The translations under genes were made by a program, and so were the position numbers. The notes under the pieces were generated by a model, which saw only the letters and a program-made list of their open reading frames with translations, was not told the origin of the DNA and searched no databases. Shown here one piece after another: positions 50,149-57,613 of a DNA stretch of 64,000 bases. Position 1 is the first letter of the stretch, and every line of letters starts with the position of its first letter. Source of the DNA: Nonomuraea thailandensis (GTDB lineage Bacteria; Actinomycetota; Actinomycetes; Streptosporangiales; Streptosporangiaceae); the NCBI RefSeq assembly GCF_024172165.1, contig NZ_JAMZEB010000002.1:8468501-8532500 (forward strand), written 5' to 3'.

Positions 50149-52656
50149 ATGGCCAGACCCCCGCGCCGCCCGGGCAACCTGCCCGCCGAGGCGACCAGCT
50201 TCATCGGCCGCCGTCGCGAGCTCGCCGCGGTCAGGAGGACGCTGGCCGAGGCCCGCCTGGTCACCCTCGTCGGGCCCGGCGGGGTCGGGAAGACGCGCCT
50301 GGCGCTGCGGGCCGCAGGCGAGCTCGGGCGGGGCTTTCCCGGAGGCGCGTGGCTGGTGGAGCTGGCCGACGTGCGTGATCCCGCCCTGGTGGGCGATGCC
50401 GTCATGGCGGCCCTGGACCTGAGGCCCCAGACGGCCGAGCCGCCGGCGGTGCTGGCGGCGTACCTGCGGGACCGGAGGCTGCTGCTGGTGGTGGACAACT
50501 GCGAGCACCTGCTCGCGGGGGCCGCCCGGCTGGTCACGGAGGTGATGCGGGCGGCGCCGGGCGTGCGGGTGATCGCGACCAGCCGGGAGCCGCTGTCGGC
50601 GCCGGGCGAGCACGTGGTGCCCGTCCCACCACTCGACCTGCCCGCACCACCCCCTGACCGGCCCGAAACGGACGGGCGGCCGGCGGAGGGCGGGCGGCCG
50701 GCGGAGGGCGGGCGGCCGGCGGAGGTGCGGCGGAACGAGGCGGTCAGGTTGTTCGCGGAGCGGGCCGCGGCGGCGTCGGGCACGTTCGAGCTGACCGCGG
50801 CGAACCAGGCGGCGGTGGCCGGGCTGTGCCGACGGCTCGACGGCGTGCCGCTGGCCATCGAGCTGGCGGCCGTGCGGACGCGGGTGTTGTCGCCCGAGCA
50901 GATCCTCGGCCGGCTCGACGACCGGTTCGGGCTGCTCACCGGCGGTGCGCGGGCGCTGCCGCGGCACCAGACGCTGCGTACCACCATCGACTGGAGCCAC
51001 GACCTGCTGGGCCCGGCGGAGCAGGCGTTGCTGCGGCGGCTGTGCGTGTTCGCGGGACGGTTCACGCTGGAGGACGTGGAGGCGGTCTGCGCGCAGGAGC
51101 GCGAGGAGGCGGTCCGCGTACAGGAGGACGAGGGGGCGGTCCACGGGCAGGAGGACGAGGGGGCGGTCCGCGGGCAGGAGGGCGGGCTCGGGCAGCAGGT
51201 CCTGGACCGGCTGTCGTCGCTGGTGGACAAGTCGCTGGTGATCAAGGAGGACGCCGGTGACCTCGCCTGTTACCGGCTGCACGAGACGATGCGCGAGTAC
51301 GCGGCGCTCAAACTGCGCGAGGCCGGCGAGGAGGAGGCGACCGGCAGGCGGTTCACCGGTCACTACACCGCGCTCTGCCTGCGGGCCGCGCCGCACGTAC
51401 GGCGGCGGCTGGCCGAGTGGCTCGACTGGATGGACCTGGAGATCGACAACCTCCGCGCGGTCCTGCGGGGCTGCCTGACCCCTGACGGCGCGGGGCGCGG
51501 CATGAACCTGGTCTACGCCGTCGGCTACTACTGGATGACGCGCGCGCTCGGCGAGGGCGTCCGGTGGACGGAGGAACTGCTGGCCCAGCGGGGCGGCGGC
51601 CCTCCCGAGCGGGCCAGGGCCCTGTTCATGCGCGGTTTCCTGGCGGTGCTGCAGTCGGACGCGGCGAGTGCGAGGCCCGCGCTGGACGAGGCGGTGGCCA
51701 GGGCCGGGGAGGCGGGGCTGGCGTCCGTGCTGGCGCAGTCGCTGTCGCTGGCGTCGATGGCGGCGAGCATGTCCGGGGACCGCGCGGCGGCCCGGCGGCT
51801 GGGCGAGCGGGCCAGGGCCGCCGTGGCGCAGGCGGACGACGACGTGGCCGTGCTCATGTACCTGCAGTCGCGGGCGCTGAACGGGCTCTTCGAGGGCGAC
51901 CTGGACGCGGCCCGGGAGGCGGCGGAGGAGGGTGTGCGTCTCGGCCGGGAGACGAGCGACCTCTACAGCCTGGACATGATGCTGCTGAACCTGGGCTGCG
52001 CCCGCCTGATCGCGGGCGCGTTCGACGAGGCGGGGCCGCTGCTGGCGGAGGCGCTGCGCGTGGCGTACCGGATCGACGACCGGGTGGGACAGTACGTCCT
52101 GCTTGACGCGCTGGGCTGCGTCGCAGCGGGCCCCGAGCGGGCGGGGACAGAGCAGGCGATGACAGGGCACGCGGAAACAGAGCGGGCGGGGACAGAGCGG
52201 ACGGGCACCGAGCGGACGGGCACCGAGCGGGCGTGGCATGCGGCGTTGCTGATGGGGGCGGCCGAGACCGTCCGTACGGAGGCCGGGGCGAGCGCGCTGC
52301 CCTTCCTGGCGCCGCTGCTGGCCAGGGCCGAGGAGACGGCCAGGGCGGAGCTGGGCACGGCGGCCTTCGAGGAGGCGTACGCGGCAGGACGGCGCCTGAG
52401 CAGGGACGAGGCGATCGGCCGGGCGCTCGGCGAGCCCGCGCCACCCGCCGAGCCGCCGCAGGAGGAGACCCCGCTCGGCAGGCGGCAGGCGCAGGTCGCC
52501 CGGCTGGTCGCCGAGGGGCTCAGCAACAGGCAGATCGGCGAGCGGCTGTTCATCTCGGAGCACACGGTGGACAGCCACGTGCGCGCGATCATGAACAGGC
52601 TCGGCGTCAACTCACGGGCGCAGATCGCCGCCTGGATGGCCGCACCCCACCGGTGA
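50149..52656 (+). CDS. LuxR-family regulator with NB-ARC-type ATPase
   Basis: The 835-residue protein has LPAEATSFIGRRRELAAVRR, Walker A VGPGGVGKTRLAL (about 42-49), Walker B LLLVVDNCEHLL, VIATSREPL and GVPLAIELAA, then a winged-helix and TPR-like region, and a LuxR HTH at the C-terminus (about 775-830: RQAQVARLVAEGLSNRQIGE, SEHTVDSHVRAIMNRL). It is an ATP switch regulator of the AfsR/MalT-like class. Three in-frame low-complexity insertions (18-, 27- and 15-bp DNA repeats) interrupt linkers. Probable target: the divergent quinone reductase. Confidence 0.93.
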   Translation: MARPPRRPGNLPAEATSFIGRRRELAAVRRTLAEARLVTLVGPGGVGKTRLALRAAGELGRGFPGGAWLVELADVRDPALVGDAVMAALDLRPQTAEPPAVLAAYLRDRRLLLVVDNCEHLLAGAARLVTEVMRAAPGVRVIATSREPLSAPGEHVVPVPPLDLPAPPPDRPETDGRPAEGGRPAEGGRPAEVRRNEAVRLFAERAAAASGTFELTAANQAAVAGLCRRLDGVPLAIELAAVRTRVLSPEQILGRLDDRFGLLTGGARALPRHQTLRTTIDWSHDLLGPAEQALLRRLCVFAGRFTLEDVEAVCAQEREEAVRVQEDEGAVHGQEDEGAVRGQEGGLGQQVLDRLSSLVDKSLVIKEDAGDLACYRLHETMREYAALKLREAGEEEATGRRFTGHYTALCLRAAPHVRRRLAEWLDWMDLEIDNLRAVLRGCLTPDGAGRGMNLVYAVGYYWMTRALGEGVRWTEELLAQRGGGPPERARALFMRGFLAVLQSDAASARPALDEAVARAGEAGLASVLAQSLSLASMAASMSGDRAAARRLGERARAAVAQADDDVAVLMYLQSRALNGLFEGDLDAAREAAEEGVRLGRETSDLYSLDMMLLNLGCARLIAGAFDEAGPLLAEALRVAYRIDDRVGQYVLLDALGCVAAGPERAGTEQAMTGHAETERAGTERTGTERTGTERAWHAALLMGAAETVRTEAGASALPFLAPLLARAEETARAELGTAAFEEAYAAGRRLSRDEAIGRALGEPAPPAEPPQEETPLGRRQAQVARLVAEGLSNRQIGERLFISEHTVDSHVRAIMNRLGVNSRAQIAAWMAAPHR
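51082..51189 (+). repeat. In-frame repeat arrays inside the LuxR gene (27-bp array; others at 50671 and 52140)
   Basis: Four 27-bp units code for AVCAQEREE, AVRVQEDEG, AVHGQEDEG and AVRGQEGGL. An 18-bp unit (GRPAEG) occurs three times at 50671-50724, and a 15-bp ERTGT-type unit expands at about 52140-52227. All keep the frame. Confidence 0.88.
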
Positions 52657-52717
52657 CGAGCGTTCTTTACTCCCGCCGTATGGTGACATGCCTAGAAAGA
52701 CCTAGGACACTAGATAA

Positions 52718-53122
52718 ATGGAGAAACCGGTGATCGAGTTCCATCTGGACAGCGGGTCGGGTGTCTCGCCGTACCAGCAGCTCGTCCGGCAGGTACGGCA
52801 CGCGCTGCGGCTGGGCCTGCTGCGCGAGGGTGACCGGTTGCCGACGGTCAAGGAGGTGGTGGCGCAGCTCGCGATCAACCCCAACACCGTGCTGAAGGCG
52901 TACCGGGAGCTCGAACACGAGAAGCTCGTCGCCGCCCGGCCCGGCGTCGGGACGTTCGTGACGGCGACGCTGACCGACGCCACGCTCGCCGCGCACGGCC
53001 CGCTGCGGCAGGAGCTGCGGCGGTGGCTGGCCAAGGCCCGCGGGGCCGGCCTCGACGACGAGAGCATCGAGGCCCTGTTCATGACCACCTTCCGGAACAC
53101 GGCGCAGGAGGACATCGCGTGA
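52718..53122 (+). CDS. GntR-family regulator (YtrA subgroup)
   Basis: The 134-residue protein has a GntR winged helix (SPYQQLVRQVRHALRLGLLR, LPTVKEVVAQLAINPNTVLK, ARPGVGTFVT) and only a short C-terminal helix pair, as in YtrA-type repressors of ABC transporter operons. It heads the operon: its stop overlaps the GTG of the ATPase gene. Three CTAG tetramers (52692, 52702, 52710) lie just before the ATG and may be its operator. Confidence 0.94.
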   Translation: MEKPVIEFHLDSGSGVSPYQQLVRQVRHALRLGLLREGDRLPTVKEVVAQLAINPNTVLKAYRELEHEKLVAARPGVGTFVTATLTDATLAAHGPLRQELRRWLAKARGAGLDDESIEALFMTTFRNTAQEDIA

Positions 53123-54018
53123 CCGCTGTCCTGCAGGCCCAGGACCTGGGCAAGAAGTACGGCCGCCGCTGGGCGTTACGTGACTGCACGATCGACATCC
53201 CCGCCGGGCACGTCGTCGGCCTGGTCGGGCCCAACGGCGCGGGCAAGACCACGCTGCTGAAGCTCGCCTGCGGCCAGCTCGCCCCGACGTCGGGCCGGAT
53301 CAGCGTGCTCGGCGGCCCGCCCACCGGCCAGGCGCAACTGGCCAGGGTCGGCTTCGTCGCCCAGGACACCCCCACCTACACCGGCCTGACCGTGGACGAG
53401 CACCTGCGGCTGGGCGCCAGGCTCAACCCCGGCTGGGACGCCGCGCTGGCGCGGGAGCGGATCGACCGGCTCGGCCTCGACCCGGGCCGCCGCGCGGGCC
53501 GGCTGTCGGGCGGCGAGCGGGCCCAGCTCGCCCTCACCCTGGGCCTGGCCAAGCGGCCCGAGCTGCTGGTCCTGGACGAGCCGGTGGCCGCGCTCGACCC
53601 GCTGGCCCGCCGCGAGTTCCTGCGGGGCCTGATGGAGGCCACCGCCGAGCACGAGCTGAGCGTGCTGCTCTCCTCGCACCTGGTCTCCGACCTGGAACGC
53701 ACCTGTGACTACCTGATCGTGCTCGTCGACTCCAGGGTCCGCCTGGCGGGCGAGGTCGACGAGCTGCTGGCCACCCACCACCGGCTCACCGGCCCGCGCC
53801 GCGACCCCGGCCGCCTCCCCGCCGACCAGCACGTCGTCTCCGCCCGGCACACCGACCGGCAGAGCACGTTCCTCGTCCGCGCCGGCGGGCCGATCCTCGA
53901 CCCCGCCTGGACGGTCGGCCGCCTCACGATGGAGGACCTCGTCCTGGCGTACATGGAGCAGGCCGCCCCCGCCGTCCCCGCTGCCCGCCGGCGGCCCGCG
54001 CTGGCGGTGGTGCGGTGA
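53119..54018 (+). CDS. ABC transporter ATP-binding protein
   Basis: The 299-residue ATPase has Walker A GPNGAGKTTLLK, signature LSGGERAQLALTLGLAKRPE, Walker B LLVLDEPVAALDP and H-loop SSHLV. It belongs to the YtrB/CcmA-like export group regulated by YtrA-type GntR proteins. The GTG at 53119 overlaps the regulator stop; AGGAGG eight bases upstream supports it. Partner permease follows. Confidence 0.96.
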   Translation: MTAVLQAQDLGKKYGRRWALRDCTIDIPAGHVVGLVGPNGAGKTTLLKLACGQLAPTSGRISVLGGPPTGQAQLARVGFVAQDTPTYTGLTVDEHLRLGARLNPGWDAALARERIDRLGLDPGRRAGRLSGGERAQLALTLGLAKRPELLVLDEPVAALDPLARREFLRGLMEATAEHELSVLLSSHLVSDLERTCDYLIVLVDSRVRLAGEVDELLATHHRLTGPRRDPGRLPADQHVVSARHTDRQSTFLVRAGGPILDPAWTVGRLTMEDLVLAYMEQAAPAVPAARRRPALAVVR

Positions 54019-55088
54019 TCTGGCTGGCCTGGCGGCAGTTCCGCGCCGCCGCCGCGATGACGGCCGCCGCGCTCGGCGTGCTCGTCGCGGTCCTGGCCGT
54101 GTCCCGCACCGCGCTGATCGACCAGTACGCGCAGGGCATCGACCTGTGCGCGCGGGGCGGCGACTGCGAGCGCTTCCTCGACCGGTTCTTCGACGAGCAC
54201 CAGAACCCGTTCCTCGGCGTCACCGCCGCCTCCCTGGCCCTGCCCGCCCTGGTCGGGCTCTTCTGGGGGGCGCCGCTGATCACGCGCGAGCTGGAGTCGG
54301 GCACGCACCTGCTGGTGTGGAGCCAGAGCATCACCCGTACGCGCTGGCTGGCCGTCAAGCTCGCGCTCATCGGCGTGGCCGCCGCGGTGGCCGGCGGGCT
54401 GTGCGGCCTCGCGGTGAGCTGGTGGGCCGCCGCGCTCGACCGGGCCGCCGTGGAGTTCCCGCTGATGGGGCCGCTGGTGTTCGGCGGGCGCGGGGTCGCG
54501 CCCATCGGGTACGCGGCCTTCGCGTTCGCCCTCGGGGTGACCGTGGGGATGCTCGTGCGCCGCCTCCAGCCCGCGATGGTCCTCACCCTGGTGCTCTTCA
54601 CCGCCGTCCAGATCGCCATGCCGCTCCTGGTCAGACCCCACCTGCTCCCTCCGGCCCGCGCCACCTTCGAGCTCTCCCCCGAGAACGTGGACCAGCTGGC
54701 CAGAGGCCGCGACGGCGCGCTGGCCGTGGCCGTGGACACGCGGGTGCCCGGCGACCCGGGCGCCTGGACGCTGTCCAGCCGGATCGTCGGCCCGCCGGGC
54801 GTCAGCACCCTCGCCGTCCCCGGCCTGGCGCCGGAGGACGGCACCCTCATCCCGGTGGCCACGGCCTCGGGTCCCTGCAGTCTCCGGGCCGAGCCGGAAG
54901 GGCCTCCGGAGCGGAGCAGGGACACCTGCCTCGACGAGATCAACCGGCTGGGTTACCGGCAGGACGTCACCTACCTCCCCTCCAGCCGGTTCTGGCCGCT
55001 GCAGTGGTTCGAGACCGGCATCTACGCCGCTCTCACGCTCGGGCTCATGGGGCTGTGCCTGTGGCTGGTCCGCCGCCGGCAGTTCTGA
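54015..55088 (+). CDS. ABC transporter permease (ABC-2-like)
   Basis: The 357-residue protein has about six membrane spans (first about 13-30, VLVAVLAVS; then LALPALVGLFWGAPL, LALIGVAAAVAGGLCGL, FAFALGVTVGML, VLTLVLFTAVQIAM; last IYAALTLGLMGLCLWLV) and a large loop with Cys residues before the last span. The opening VIWLAWRQFRAAA is usual for permeases of actinomycete YtrA-type operons. It overlaps the ATPase stop (GTGA). Likely role: export or cell-envelope antibiotic response; substrate unknown. Confidence 0.92.
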   Translation: MIWLAWRQFRAAAAMTAAALGVLVAVLAVSRTALIDQYAQGIDLCARGGDCERFLDRFFDEHQNPFLGVTAASLALPALVGLFWGAPLITRELESGTHLLVWSQSITRTRWLAVKLALIGVAAAVAGGLCGLAVSWWAAALDRAAVEFPLMGPLVFGGRGVAPIGYAAFAFALGVTVGMLVRRLQPAMVLTLVLFTAVQIAMPLLVRPHLLPPARATFELSPENVDQLARGRDGALAVAVDTRVPGDPGAWTLSSRIVGPPGVSTLAVPGLAPEDGTLIPVATASGPCSLRAEPEGPPERSRDTCLDEINRLGYRQDVTYLPSSRFWPLQWFETGIYAALTLGLMGLCLWLVRRRQF

Positions 55089-55150
55089 GGCGCACGGGCC
55101 GCATGCGGCCGCCTCCTCGACTTACGATGACGGGACGAGGAGGTCGTGCC

Positions 55151-56050
55151 GTGGTGAGCGAGGAGAAGGCGTTCGACGTCGGCCCTGCCGGGATCGAGGT
55201 GACGTACGAGCGGTCCGGCGACCCGCAGGCGCCGCCCGTGCTGCTGGTGATGGGCGCAGGCGCGCAGCTCATCCACTGGCCCGAGGGGTTCTGCGCCGAG
55301 CTGGCCGCCCGGGGCTGCCAGGTGATCAGGTTCGACAACCGCGACGCCGGCCTGTCGACCCACTTCCACGACGCGCCGGAGCCCGACCTGCCGGCCGCGC
55401 TGGCCGGTGACGCGTCCTCGGCCTCCTACACCCTGTCCGACATGGCGGCCGACACCGTCGGGCTGCTCGACGCGCTCGGGCTGGACAGCGCGCACCTCGT
55501 CGGCGTCTCGATGGGCGGCATGATCGCCCAGCAGGTCGCGATCGAGCATCCCGCCCGGGTCCGGTCCCTGACGTCGATGATGAGCACGACGGGGGCGCCG
55601 GGTGTCGGCGGGCCCGATCGCGAGGCGCTGTCCCGGATGACGGGGCCGCCGCCGGCCGTGCGGGAGGACGTGATCGAGCAGTGGGTCAGGGCGTTCCTGC
55701 TCGTCGGGTCGCCCGGCTACCCGTCCGGCGAGGACGAGCTGCGCGAGCGCGCCGCGCTCGCCTACGACCGGGCCTACGACCCGGCGGGGGTGACGCGGCA
55801 GAGCGTCGCGGTCCTCGCCTCGGGGGACCGGACGGCGGGGCTGCGTTCCGTACGCGTGCCGGCGCTGGTGATCCACGGGGCCGCCGACCTGATGTGCGAC
55901 GTCAGCGGGGGCAGGGCCACGGCGGAGGCGATCCCCGGGGCCGAGCTGGTCGTCATCGACGGCATGGGGCACCACCTGCCCAGGGCGTTGTGGCCGCAGC
56001 TCGCCGCCCGCATCGCCGATCTCGTCCACCGCACCGAGACCGGCTGCTGA
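55151..56050 (+). CDS. Alpha/beta hydrolase (RdmC/aclacinomycin methylesterase-like)
   Basis: The 299-residue protein has GAGAQLIHWPEGFC, FDNRDAGLSTHF, elbow GVSMGGMIAQQVA (Ser nucleophile), LVIHGAADLMCDVSGG and a catalytic His in DGMGHHLP. Layout and motifs match the RdmC-like esterase group. The GTG at 55151 follows GAGGAGG by seven bases. It is 62 bases after the ABC operon and 19 bases before the next gene, so it probably forms a pair with the serine hydrolase that follows. Confidence 0.92.
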   Translation: MVSEEKAFDVGPAGIEVTYERSGDPQAPPVLLVMGAGAQLIHWPEGFCAELAARGCQVIRFDNRDAGLSTHFHDAPEPDLPAALAGDASSASYTLSDMAADTVGLLDALGLDSAHLVGVSMGGMIAQQVAIEHPARVRSLTSMMSTTGAPGVGGPDREALSRMTGPPPAVREDVIEQWVRAFLLVGSPGYPSGEDELRERAALAYDRAYDPAGVTRQSVAVLASGDRTAGLRSVRVPALVIHGAADLMCDVSGGRATAEAIPGAELVVIDGMGHHLPRALWPQLAARIADLVHRTETGC

Positions 56051-56069
56051 CCCCGCCGAGGAGGCCCTC

Positions 56070-57161
56070 GTGAACGTCCTGCAGCGGCGGCTCCAGGACG
56101 CCGCCGACGAGCTCGTCCGCTCCGGGGCCGAGCGCGGGTTGCAGATCGCCGTCTACCGGCACGGCGAGCAGGTCGCCGACGTCGTGGCCGGGGCTGCCGA
56201 CCCGCGCACCGGGCGGCCGGTGACGCCCGGCACGCCGTTCCACGTCTTCTCGGCGGGCAAGGGCCTGACGGCGGCCCTCGTGCACGTGCTCGCCGAACGC
56301 GGCGCGCTCGGCTACGGCACGCCGATCGCCGAGGTCTGGCCGGAGTTCGCGGCCCACGGCAAGGGGGCGGCCACGGTGCGGGACGCGCTGACGCACGCGA
56401 CGGGCGTGCCGGGGCTGCCGGCCGACGTCACCCCGGAGGACCTGTGCGACTGGGACCGGATGTGCGCGCTGGTCGCCGGCGCCCGGCCGTGGTGGGAGCC
56501 GGGCACCGGGACCGGCTACCACTCCTACACCTTCGGCTACGTCGTCGGCGAGGTCGTGCGGCGAGTCACCGGCGTGCCCGTCTCCACTGCGTTCGCGCAG
56601 GAGGTGGCGGGGCCGCTGAAGGTGGCGGGTGAGCTGTTCCTCGGCGTGCCGCCGGCCGAGCTGGGCCGGCTCGCCCGGCTGGAAGACGTTCCCGGCTACG
56701 CCGAGGCGCCCGACGGCTCGCCCTCCCTCGCGGTGGCTCCGCGCGGGGTGCGGCCGACGGCCGCGTTCGGCAACCGGCCGGACGTGCTGTCAGCGGCGAT
56801 CCCGGCGGCGGGCCAGTTCACCGCCCGGGCGGCGGCCCGCATGTACGCCGCCCTGCTCGGCCCGGTGGACGGCGTCCGGCTGATCTCCGCGGAGCGGCTG
56901 GGCGAGCTGAGCACCCCGGTCGTGGACGACGTGGACCGGGTGTTCGGCAACCGCGCGGTGCTGTCGAACGGGTACGCCGTCGGCCGTCTGGGCACCGATC
57001 CCGGGGACACGCCGACCGTGTTCGGCTGGGCGGGCAGCGGCGGCAGCTACGCCTGCGCCGACACGGCCACCGGCGTGGCGTTCGCGCTCGCCAAGAACCG
57101 GCTCGCCGCCGACTTCGCCACCGCCCGGGCGATCGGCGACATCGTCGCGGAAACCACCTGA
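56070..57161 (+). CDS. Beta-lactamase-family serine hydrolase
   Basis: The 363-residue protein has the SxxK motif FHVFSAGKGLT, a Tyr-x-Ser element (GYHSYTFGYVVGEVVRR) and the C-terminal WAGSGGSYACAD segment. There is no signal peptide; it is a cytosolic esterase or D-aminopeptidase-like enzyme, not a typical resistance enzyme. The GTG follows GAGGAGG. A 13-bp tandem repeat follows the stop. Confidence 0.92.
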   Translation: MNVLQRRLQDAADELVRSGAERGLQIAVYRHGEQVADVVAGAADPRTGRPVTPGTPFHVFSAGKGLTAALVHVLAERGALGYGTPIAEVWPEFAAHGKGAATVRDALTHATGVPGLPADVTPEDLCDWDRMCALVAGARPWWEPGTGTGYHSYTFGYVVGEVVRRVTGVPVSTAFAQEVAGPLKVAGELFLGVPPAELGRLARLEDVPGYAEAPDGSPSLAVAPRGVRPTAAFGNRPDVLSAAIPAAGQFTARAAARMYAALLGPVDGVRLISAERLGELSTPVVDDVDRVFGNRAVLSNGYAVGRLGTDPGDTPTVFGWAGSGGSYACADTATGVAFALAKNRLAADFATARAIGDIVAETT

Positions 57162-57181
57162 GCAGGGCGCGTGCAGAGCGG

Positions 57182-57233
57182 GTGCGCAGGACGTGTGCGC
57201 AGGACGTGTGCGCAGGACGCGCGCGCAGGACGC
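57182..57233. repeat. 13-bp tandem repeat, four copies
   Basis: GTGCGCAGGACGT occurs twice, then two variants ending GC. The array lies between the convergent serine hydrolase and the 112-aa gene. Confidence 0.93.
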
Positions 57234-57260
57234 TTGAGCGGGGCCCGGGGTCGCGCGGGC

Positions 57261-57599
57261 TCAGCCGATGGTCAGGCTGCTGTCGCCGTCGATGAAGTAG
57301 AAGAAGTCACCGTCCCCGCCGACCGAGGCGTCCGTGTACTCCCCGTGATGCGACCACGCCTCACCGCCGTCGTCCCCGACCGGCGGATCCCCGGGCGAGG
57401 CCGCCGGTCCCGCGTCCCACCCCTGATCCCACCCGTCACCCCAGCCCGCCGCCCACTCCTCGCTCGCCCAGACCGCGGCGGTGGCCACCCCGCCCGCCGC
57501 GACGGCGGCCGGGATCCAGAACCGGGTCTCCCCCGCCTCACCCGCGTAGGCCAGCGACTCCTCGCGTGCCCGGTCGAACCGGCTGGTGAACAGGGTCAT
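57261..57599 (-). CDS. Small acidic aromatic-rich protein, partner of the 710-aa protein, unknown
   Basis: The 112-residue product starts at ATG 57599 with a GAGAGG ribosome site. It has one possible membrane segment (FWIPAAVAAGGVATAAVWAS), then a Trp/Gly/Asp-rich tail (WAAGWGDGWDQGWDAG) and an acidic C-terminus ending FFYFIDGDSSLTIG. It starts 14 bases after the stop of the 710-residue gene, so the two form an operon. No family recognised; no catalytic motif. Confidence 0.72.
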   Translation of the reverse strand: MTLFTSRFDRAREESLAYAGEAGETRFWIPAAVAAGGVATAAVWASEEWAAGWGDGWDQGWDAGPAASPGDPPVGDDGGEAWSHHGEYTDASVGGDGDFFYFIDGDSSLTIG

Positions 57600-57613
57600 G
57601 ACGGCACCTCTCC

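Noticed and set aside
52692..52713. CTAG triplet before the GntR gene as a firm operator
   Set aside because: The spacing (10 and 8 bases) is irregular and no clear dyad can be drawn, so it is only mentioned with the gene.
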